This document shows, piece by piece, positions 61,001 through 64,000 of a DNA stretch of 64,000 bases. The DNA lies in assembly GCF_950295315.1 (NCBI RefSeq), contig NC_080177.1, positions 84,181,216 to 84,245,215 of the forward strand. The letters are read 5' to 3'. The notes under the pieces were generated by a model. The model did no database searches, was not told the origin of the DNA, and saw nothing but the letters and a program-made list of their open reading frames with translations. The translations under genes and the position numbers were made by a program. The DNA is from Erinaceus europaeus. Lineage: Eukaryota > Chordata > Mammalia > Eulipotyphla > Erinaceidae. The first letter of the stretch is position 1. The number at the start of each line of letters is the position of its first letter.

Positions 61001-64000
61001 GAGACAAAAAGACAACTTCAGCCCTGCTTCACCACTTGCAAAGCTTTTCCCCTGCAGGTAGGGACCGGGAGCTTGAACCTGGGTCCTTGTGCATTGTAAC
61101 ATGTGCACTTAACCAGGTGCGCCACCACCTGACCCCAATAGTCTTATTCTTAGAAGGAAAATCTTTAATAATGAATCAGCCTTTAAAGCCTTAAGTTTAC
61201 TTGAGTCCCATGCACAGATACATGATCTTGAGAATGCTGAACTCTCTCCAGGTGATTCTAATTATGCCCGTGTAGCTTAGGAACCACAGTGTCACAAAAG
61301 ATCGTTTCTTTTAGAAAAATAGTGTTTGGGTCTGGGTCTGGGTCTGGTTAAATAGCTTAATTGGATAGTGTGTTGTTTTGCTGTGAGTCCCAGGTTTGAG
61401 CCTGGTCCTTATTGCCTTGAAGAAAGTTTTGGTGCTATGGTTTCTCTCTCTTTGCCTCTCTGTCCTATATCAAAATAAAATAGTGAGTAATATCTCACTA
61501 GAAATTAAGTGCATGTGTATCTTGTGTTAAGAATTCTGTGAACTGAGGGCTCTGAAATCCAACCCTGTGTGGACCCAGAGAGAAAAGAGGAAAATAGGAA
61601 AGACATTTGGAAATCGCGATAGGTGTAGGCGCGCGGATCATTTAAACGATAGGTGTAGGCGCGCGGATCATTTAAACGATAGGTGTAGGCGTGCGGATCA
61701 TTTAGTCATTTCTAGGATCAAGTTTTTGTAAATTCTTAACTAAATTCACTAAGTTATTCTTGGTTAAATTTAATATATTTTCAAAATGTTAAGTTGTGAA
61801 TGATTTCTGATTTTATAAATTGTTGCTTACATGTTTTGTTTATGTAGGATAGAGCTTGATTTATTTTAAGTAGGCAAATGACTCTTGCCAGTTTATCTTT
61901 GTATAATTGGTAAAGCATAAAAATAATGGGGGGTGGGAGTCGGGCTGTAGTACAGCGGGCTAAGCGCAGGTGGCGCAAAGCACAAAGACCGGCATAAGGA
62001 TCCCGGTTCGAACCCCGGCTCCCCACCTGCAGGGGAGTCGCTTCACAGGCGTTGAAGCAGGTCTGCAGGTGTCTGTCTTTCCTCCTCTCTGTCTTCCCCT
62101 CCCTCTCTCCATTTCTCTCTGTCCTATCCAACAACGATGACAACAACAATAATAACTACAACAATAAAACAACCAGGGCAACAAAAGGGAAAAGATAAAT
62201 AAAATAAATGTAAAAAAAAAGTATAAAAAAAAAAAAATAATAATAATAATAATAATAATGGGGGGCTGGGCGGCAGCACGGCTGGTTAAGCGCACATGGC
62301 ACAAAGCCCAAGGACCGGAGTAAGAATCCCTGTCCGAGCCCCCGGTTCCCCACCTGCAGGGGAGTCGCCTTGCAAGCAGTGAAGCAGGTCTGCAGGTGTC
62401 TGTCTTTCTCTTTGACTCTCTGTCTTCCCCTCCTCTCTCCATTTCTCTCTGTCCTATCCAACAACAGCTATAACAACAACAACAACAACTACAATAAGGG
62501 CAACTGAATGGGAAAAACGGCCTCCAGGAACAGCGGAGTCGTGGTGCAGGCACCAGGCTCCAGCAGTAACACTGGAGGCAAAAAAAAAAAAAAATTGGTG
62601 ATGCTCTGAATAATGACTATCTGAAAGTAATGTGAAAACTCTAACTCCTCTGTCTTTACAGTAATATTTCAGTAAAGGCCCCGATACACCTCACTACTAA
62701 CTATTATATGATGCTACTTTTCTGAATGATACTTCTGACCTTTTACCGATATTCGACTGGCTACTAATAAACAATATTTCTACCCAAAGCCAATGTCTTT
62801 ATAAAGCTCACTTTAAGAATTAGCTACCAAAACTATGGAAAATGTATAGTTATTCACTGTACTTGTAGAACATCTCTATTAGTTAATGTCAGACATTTAA
62901 AAAATCTTACTCTGGGCACTGTCCTGGTGCCCTGCTCCGCACAGCCCTCTCCAGCAGCCTCTCTATCATTTAATGTTGGACATTTAAAAAGTCTTTCTCT
63001 GGGCACTGTCCTGGTGCCCTGCTCCGCACAGCCCCCTCCAGCCTCTGTACTGGCCATCAGCCATCTCCTCAGCCCACGATCCTGTTGTTACCAAAATACA
63101 GTCAGCATTATTAAAAGCAAATCACATTTGATCATTGCTGCTCAATGCTTTACATAGGTGCTCTAAATCAGTTAGTTGCTGCAGACTGGGGAGAGCTTAG
63201 TGGCAGGGCATGTCTGCACCTTGCCTTCTGTGCTGCACCACAGGGAAGCTCCAGTCCTGTAATGCGAACCTCTCTTCTGTTTCTCTTTAGCATTTTCTCT
63301 CCCTCTTAATGAAAAAAAGAAAAAGAAAAGAGAAAAAGAAGAATGGCCCAGAGCATGAAATCATGCATGCATAAGGTCTAGGCTCTGATACATTCCTATA
63401 CAGTGGTCAGTTGAAACATTGCAATGCAGTCTTGTTATGTTTGGGTTTCCTGTTTGGTTTTTGTTAAAAAGATGGCTACATTATAACCTCCATGTGTTTT
63501 ACTTATTAGCACTGGACTATTTGATTATAGTATGCTGAGAACTGGTGCCAAATCCATTATATGTCTTTTATTAGTCCTTAAGTGTTCTGGAAGAGGTACT
63601 ACTGGTAACCGCATCTTAAAAGTAAGGTAGATGTTCAGTTTCGTCAGCGCCTAAGTAGCAGTGGGGCGAAGCACAGCCCCACATTCTGTGCTCTTAATCG
63701 CTATGCAGTTTGCTGCCTCACCTGCCAGGCCAGTCTGGGCCCACTAAACAAGAATGGGAGTAAGCGAAAAGTAGATTTCTCAGGACATAATTTTAAAATT
63801 CTAGGTTTATTTATTTTGATTTATTGTTATAAAGTTAAAATACCTAAACACTAAAAACCTGCCATATTTCAAGAATATGCTTGATTATCTGTTTCAGATA
63901 CTGAACTTTGCATTTCATTGTGGTTATGTATCTTGTAGGGATCACAAGCTCCAGTGTAAGCATAATCGGTCAACGTATGAACTATGGGTTTGAAGACGAT
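36864..64000 (+). CDS. TOGARAM1: TOGARAM1 (crescerin-1 / FAM179B), 5' part, continues beyond window
   Basis: Seven coding exons join in frame: 36864-38897, 46547-46706, 48202-48336, 51457-51756, 53844-54103, 57808-58040 and 60662-60762 (intron phases 0, 1, 1, 1, 0, 2, 1). TOGARAM1 is a microtubule-binding ciliary protein with two N-terminal and two C-terminal TOG arrays; human mutations cause Joubert syndrome. The visible part holds TOG1 (about residues 45-290) and TOG2 (about 325-560), both in exon 1, then the serine-rich linker (PKKSQDNSINFSNSWPL, MRSPSSRRG, RSLRNSAAKKRAKL). The C-terminal TOG domains lie outside the window. The chosen start, MRGDKSFCCRGAAGDHGSC, matches an internal Met of the longer human N-terminus. 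An in-frame TGA at 36717 and the lack of any ATG between it and 36864 rule out an upstream in-frame AUG start here. Confidence 0.95.
38898..39320. other. TOGARAM1 intron 1 start
   Basis: GC-rich then ordinary sequence; three TTTGGGG units at 39012-39032. Confidence 0.5.
39321..39482 (+). mobile_element. degenerate tRNA-SINE
   Basis: Weak head and B-box-like GGTTCAGGCTC. Confidence 0.4.
39483..39620 (+). mobile_element. SINE-B
   Basis: Diverged copy. Confidence 0.7.
39621..39750 (+). mobile_element. SINE-D
   Basis: Part of a run B-D-A in the same orientation. Confidence 0.78.
39751..39976 (+). mobile_element. SINE-A
   Basis: Contains a G-run in place of GCAGGGGAG. Confidence 0.88.
40175..40325 (+). 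mobile_element. SINE-F
   Basis: Shares GTGTGCTGCCTTGCCATGTG with copies at 53.7 and 61.3 kb. Confidence 0.5.
40331..40582 (+). mobile_element. SINE-A
   Basis: Short-form copy with an abrupt 3' end. Confidence 0.9.
40583..41159. other. TOGARAM1 intron 1, unique sequence
   Basis: Moderately GC-rich; overlapping small ORFs show no family resemblance. Confidence 0.5.
41160..41335 (-). mobile_element. degenerate SINE remnant
   Basis: GA-rich body and decayed antisense head. Confidence 0.4.
41336..42806. other. TOGARAM1 intron 1, unique sequence
   Basis: No gene or repeat recognised apart from G-runs near 42260 and 42720. Confidence 0.5.
42809..43112 (+). mobile_element. SINE-A
   Basis: Long AATAAA-repeat tail. 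Confidence 0.92.
43203..43340 (+). mobile_element. SINE-B
   Basis: Diverged. Confidence 0.72.
43433..43576 (-). mobile_element. SINE-D
   Basis: Long T/C-rich tail. Confidence 0.8.
43613..43774 (-). mobile_element. SINE-B
   Basis: Full antisense copy. Confidence 0.85.
43937..44095 (-). mobile_element. LINE-1-type 3' UTR fragment, strongly truncated
   Basis: Poly(T) at the left end is the tail in antisense. The target duplication GTCATAAAGCTTTTTT is at 43919 and 44096. Shares CTATCCCTCTGGGAGTATGG with the copies at 22.1 and 59 kb. Confidence 0.75.
44115..44330 (-). mobile_element. degenerate SINE remnant
   Basis: Decayed heads only. Confidence 0.35.
44357..44623 (-). mobile_element. SINE-A, head slightly short
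   Basis: Ends at CACCTGCACTTAA. Confidence 0.9.
44766..45259. repeat. minisatellite, 13 perfect copies of a 38-bp unit
   Basis: Unit begins TATATGAATGTGTGCGTGTG and ends GGCTATGTG. Copies start at 44766, 44804, 44842 and so on to 45222; I found no difference between copies. Lies in TOGARAM1 intron 1. Confidence 0.95.
45260..45944. other. TOGARAM1 intron 1, unique sequence
   Basis: Nothing recognised. Confidence 0.5.
45945..46078 (+). mobile_element. SINE-D
   Basis: Near-consensus. Confidence 0.85.
46125..46391 (+). mobile_element. SINE-A
   Basis: Deletion in the A-box region; about 150 bp before TOGARAM1 exon 2. Confidence 0.88.
46547..46706 (+). CDS. TOGARAM1: TOGARAM1 coding exon 2
   Basis: Acceptor TTCTTAG ends at 46546; donor GTAAGT at 46707. 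Encodes FSAYDFIPSPQSKSSQG through NPDSLPGCAA, collinear with the human linker (FSTYDFIPS). Confidence 0.93.
47053..47360 (+). mobile_element. SINE-A long form
   Basis: 3' arm with one stem mismatch. Confidence 0.9.
47673..48009 (+). mobile_element. SINE-A long form
   Basis: 3' arm stem intact; 190 bp before TOGARAM1 exon 3. Confidence 0.92.
48202..48336 (+). CDS. TOGARAM1: TOGARAM1 coding exon 3
   Basis: Acceptor CTCCCACAG ends at 48201; donor GTGTCT at 48337. Encodes GTAATRQTNLTGKCGLLGPS through ETASSHQDK. The donor lacks A at +3 but keeps the required phase. Confidence 0.88.
48604..48692 (+). mobile_element. SINE-D, diverged
   Basis: Carries several CpGs not in other copies. Confidence 0.6.
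48707..48950 (+). mobile_element. old SINE-A long form
   Basis: The 3' arm reads CCACCAGG...CCTGGTAG, a paired change relative to the family. Confidence 0.65.
48989..49446 (+). mobile_element. SINE-B split by SINE-A
   Basis: Parts 48989-49029 and 49318-49446 are separated by the SINE-A insertion. Confidence 0.88.
49030..49317 (+). mobile_element. SINE-A nested in SINE-B
   Basis: A 13-bp duplication AAAGCATCAAATC flanks it (49017-49029, 49318-49330). Confidence 0.94.
49481..49800 (+). mobile_element. SINE-A long form
   Basis: Full copy; 3' arm keeps pairing through G-T. Confidence 0.92.
49824..49978 (+). mobile_element. SINE-B
   Basis: Full copy. Confidence 0.82.
49979..50399. other. TOGARAM1 intron 3, unique sequence
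   Basis: Nothing recognised. Confidence 0.5.
50400..50529 (-). mobile_element. SINE-B, diverged
   Basis: Antisense. Confidence 0.65.
50600..50660 (-). mobile_element. SINE-D head fragment
   Basis: GGGAGCCTCAGGCATGAAAG to ACCATTATGCTTTC. Confidence 0.65.
50833..51024 (+). mobile_element. SINE-C
   Basis: Full copy. Confidence 0.88.
51246..51393 (+). mobile_element. SINE-D
   Basis: Ends about 60 bp before TOGARAM1 exon 4. Confidence 0.85.
51457..51756 (+). CDS. TOGARAM1: TOGARAM1 coding exon 4
   Basis: Acceptor TCCTTACAG ends at 51456. Encodes CASLNFGNKTQQTLGSQTER through KSPDPTGRRD. Two in-phase donors lie 12 bases apart: GTAGAA at 51745 and GTTAGA at 51757. The second keeps the four residues (GRRD) that correspond to GRNH in human, so it is preferred. 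Confidence 0.88.
51956..52048 (-). mobile_element. SINE-C remnant, interrupted
   Basis: Continues after the inserted SINE-A pair (52534 onward). Confidence 0.6.
52049..52256 (+). mobile_element. SINE-A, head truncated, first of a pair
   Basis: Starts at the body; left target copy AATCTGGGTCAT at 52037-52048. Confidence 0.88.
52257..52533 (+). mobile_element. SINE-A, second of a pair
   Basis: Full head; right target copy AATCTGGGTCAT at 52534-52545. Confidence 0.9.
52830..52965 (+). mobile_element. SINE-B
   Basis: Diverged. Confidence 0.7.
52967..53258 (+). mobile_element. SINE-A
   Basis: Near consensus. Confidence 0.93.
53268..53460 (+). mobile_element. SINE-C
   Basis: Diverged. Confidence 0.75.
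53484..53642 (+). mobile_element. SINE-C
   Basis: Second C copy in tandem order. Confidence 0.78.
53667..53828 (+). mobile_element. SINE-F
   Basis: Ends about 15 bp before TOGARAM1 exon 5, so its tail forms part of the splice-acceptor region. Confidence 0.55.
53844..54103 (+). CDS. TOGARAM1: TOGARAM1 coding exon 5
   Basis: Acceptor TTTCGTGCAG ends at 53843; donor GTTGGT at 54104. Encodes ENCQEKPSIQLTPVLMRSPS through RDKDLDQEE. Confidence 0.92.
54232..54512 (+). mobile_element. diverged SINE-A long form
   Basis: Preceded by (TA)n at 54170-54193. Confidence 0.75.
54520..54818 (+). mobile_element. SINE-A
   Basis: Full short form. Confidence 0.92.
54840..55010 (+). mobile_element. SINE-C with (GT)n end
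   Basis: (GT)n at 54977-55002 replaces the 3' part. Confidence 0.78.
55027..55150 (+). mobile_element. SINE-D
   Basis: Near consensus, (GA)n end. Confidence 0.87.
55255..55444 (-). mobile_element. SINE-C
   Basis: Antisense. Confidence 0.82.
55498..55628 (+). mobile_element. SINE-D, diverged
   Basis: Head GGAAGATAATATAGTTGTCA. Confidence 0.7.
55734..55892 (+). mobile_element. SINE-C fragment
   Basis: Head truncated. Confidence 0.72.
55940..56178 (+). mobile_element. SINE-A
   Basis: Joined to a SINE-B without gap. Confidence 0.9.
56180..56301 (+). mobile_element. SINE-B
   Basis: Short deletion after the B box. Confidence 0.82.
56318..56488 (+). mobile_element. SINE-C, head truncated
   Basis: Starts near the B box. 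Confidence 0.8.
56494..56620 (-). mobile_element. degenerate SINE-C
   Basis: Old antisense remnant. Confidence 0.45.
56658..56849 (-). mobile_element. SINE-C
   Basis: Full antisense copy. Confidence 0.88.
57072..57230 (-). mobile_element. SINE-C, head truncated
   Basis: An 11-bp duplication GCATATTTCAA flanks it (57061-57071, 57231-57241). Confidence 0.88.
57294..57463 (+). mobile_element. SINE-A, head truncated
   Basis: Starts at the CCCCACCTGCAGGGGAGT block. Confidence 0.87.
57464..57807. other. TOGARAM1 intron 5, unique sequence
   Basis: Nothing recognised before the exon 6 acceptor. Confidence 0.5.
57808..58040 (+). CDS. TOGARAM1: TOGARAM1 coding exon 6
   Basis: Acceptor CTTTTCCTAG ends at 57807; donor GTACTT at 58041. 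Encodes MQSSLRSLRNSAAKKRAKLG through SLSTTPQGKRM. The ATG at 57808 is internal and is not a start. Confidence 0.92.
58104..58312 (-). mobile_element. SINE-A, head truncated
   Basis: TATCAC recurs at both ends. Confidence 0.87.
58443..58566 (-). mobile_element. SINE-D
   Basis: Antisense. Confidence 0.83.
58567..58720 (-). mobile_element. SINE-B
   Basis: Antisense, joined to the D copy. Confidence 0.75.
58963..59490 (-). mobile_element. LINE-1-type 3' UTR fragment
   Basis: Reverse complement of the 22.1-kb family over most of its length. Contains the same CTATCCCTCTGGGAGTATGG block and the segment read in reverse as GTTAACTCTCTTTTCAGCCA. Confidence 0.7.
59515..59772 (-). mobile_element. old SINE-A long form
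   Basis: Body replaced by a (TCC)n-like pyrimidine tract. Confidence 0.55.
59832..60158 (+). mobile_element. SINE-A long form
   Basis: 3' arm stem kept through a G-T pair. Confidence 0.92.
60270..60363 (-). mobile_element. SINE-D fragment
   Basis: Internal deletion. Confidence 0.6.
60366..60512 (-). mobile_element. SINE-B
   Basis: Near consensus, 150 bp before TOGARAM1 exon 7. Confidence 0.87.
60662..60762 (+). CDS. TOGARAM1: TOGARAM1 coding exon 7
   Basis: Acceptor TTCATTGTAG ends at 60661; donor GTATTC at 60763. Encodes SDIFPTFGSKPCPPRLSSAK, then NNNSQVPEQSSTA. Confidence 0.9.
60928..61136 (-). mobile_element. SINE-C
   Basis: Full antisense copy. Confidence 0.88.
61330..61485 (+). mobile_element. 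SINE-F
   Basis: Head preceded by a (TCTGGG)n run. Confidence 0.5.
61618..61707. repeat. three tandem copies of a 30-bp CpG-rich unit
   Basis: GATAGGTGTAGGCGCGCGGA followed by TCATTTAAAC, three times; the third copy differs by GCGC to GCGT and at its last bases. In TOGARAM1 intron 7. Confidence 0.9.
61708..61933. other. TOGARAM1 intron 7, AT-rich unique sequence
   Basis: Nothing recognised. Confidence 0.5.
61934..62235 (+). mobile_element. SINE-A
   Basis: Near consensus; followed by (AAT)n at 62236-62260. Confidence 0.92.
62261..62595 (+). mobile_element. SINE-A long form
   Basis: 3' arm stem CCTCCAG/CTGGAGG retained. Confidence 0.9.
62662..62790 (+). other. possible alternative 3'-terminal exon of TOGARAM1
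   Basis: A strong acceptor (CTCCTCTGTCTTTACAG, ending 62661) joins in phase to give four residues (VIFQ) and a stop. AATAAA follows at 62766-62771. No transcript evidence is available here. Confidence 0.25.
62874..63047. repeat. 87-bp tandem duplication
   Basis: Two diverged copies (62874-62960 and 62961-63047) share CTGGGCACTGTCCTGGTGCC and flanking sequence. Confidence 0.85.
63180..63345 (+). mobile_element. degenerate SINE-C
   Basis: Old copy with an A/G-rich tail. Confidence 0.45.
63346..63938. other. TOGARAM1 intron 7 end, unique sequence
   Basis: Nothing recognised apart from the acceptor at its end. Confidence 0.5.
63939..64000 (+). CDS. TOGARAM1: possible TOGARAM1 coding exon 8, cut by window end
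   Basis: An acceptor-like TATCTTGTAG is followed by 62 bases open in the phase left by exon 7 (GITSSSVSIIGQRMNYGFED). The residues do not clearly match my recollection of the next human segment, so this may be a diverged exon or chance. Confidence 0.4.

Overview
This window is mammalian nuclear DNA. It holds spliced protein-coding genes, a CpG-island promoter, LINE-1 remnants, one solo LTR and a very dense set of tRNA-derived SINEs. The commonest SINE has a tRNA-like head (GGCGGTAGCGCAGCGGGTTA), a pyrimidine-rich body and an AATAAA-rich tail. It is the type known from hedgehogs (ERI elements of Erinaceus), so the source is most likely an erinaceid, probably Erinaceus europaeus. That identification is from memory of the family, not from a search.

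Three genes were recognised from protein sequence, in the order and orientation of human chromosome 14q21. (1) C14orf28, + strand, four coding exons between 598 and 9339, complete coding sequence of 310 residues. (2) KLHL28, - strand, four coding exons between 26724 and 16323, complete at 571 residues, with a long 3' UTR reaching to about 12.07 kb and a probable non-coding first exon near 36.2-36.3 kb. (3) TOGARAM1 (crescerin-1, FAM179B), + strand, beginning at 36864; seven coding exons are visible up to 60762, an eighth is possible at 63939, and the gene continues beyond the window. C14orf28 and KLHL28 are convergent. KLHL28 and TOGARAM1 are head to head and share one CpG island (about 35.83-39.06 kb) with GC boxes, ETS-type CACTTCCG sites, a CRE and an E-box. 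KLHL28 is a BTB-BACK-Kelch protein (CUL3 adaptor family), TOGARAM1 is a ciliary TOG-domain protein, and the function of C14orf28 is poorly known. No functional link between the three is visible beyond synteny.

Repeat names used in this answer: SINE-A, about 280 bp, with a longer form of about 340 bp that carries an extra 3' arm; SINE-B, about 130-150 bp, head GGTCCGGGAGGTGGCRCAGT; SINE-C, about 190 bp, head GGYGGTGGCRCACCTGGTTG; SINE-D, about 115 bp, head GGGGTAGATAGCATAATGGT; SINE-F, an older, degenerate family. Roughly one element occurs per 600 bp, except in a nearly SINE-free stretch from about 10.7 to 16.9 kb that is mostly KLHL28 3' UTR.

The most unusual items are: a 407-bp solo LTR (28059-28465) with a 6-bp target duplication that carries 34 nt identical to the 5' half of tRNA-Gly(GCC); a 1-kb alternating purine/pyrimidine minisatellite (34386-35390) in KLHL28 intron 1; a perfect 13 x 38-bp minisatellite (44766-45259) in TOGARAM1 intron 1; and a very GC-rich TOGARAM1 exon 1 with several in-frame repeat expansions and an overlapping upstream ORF at its start codon.
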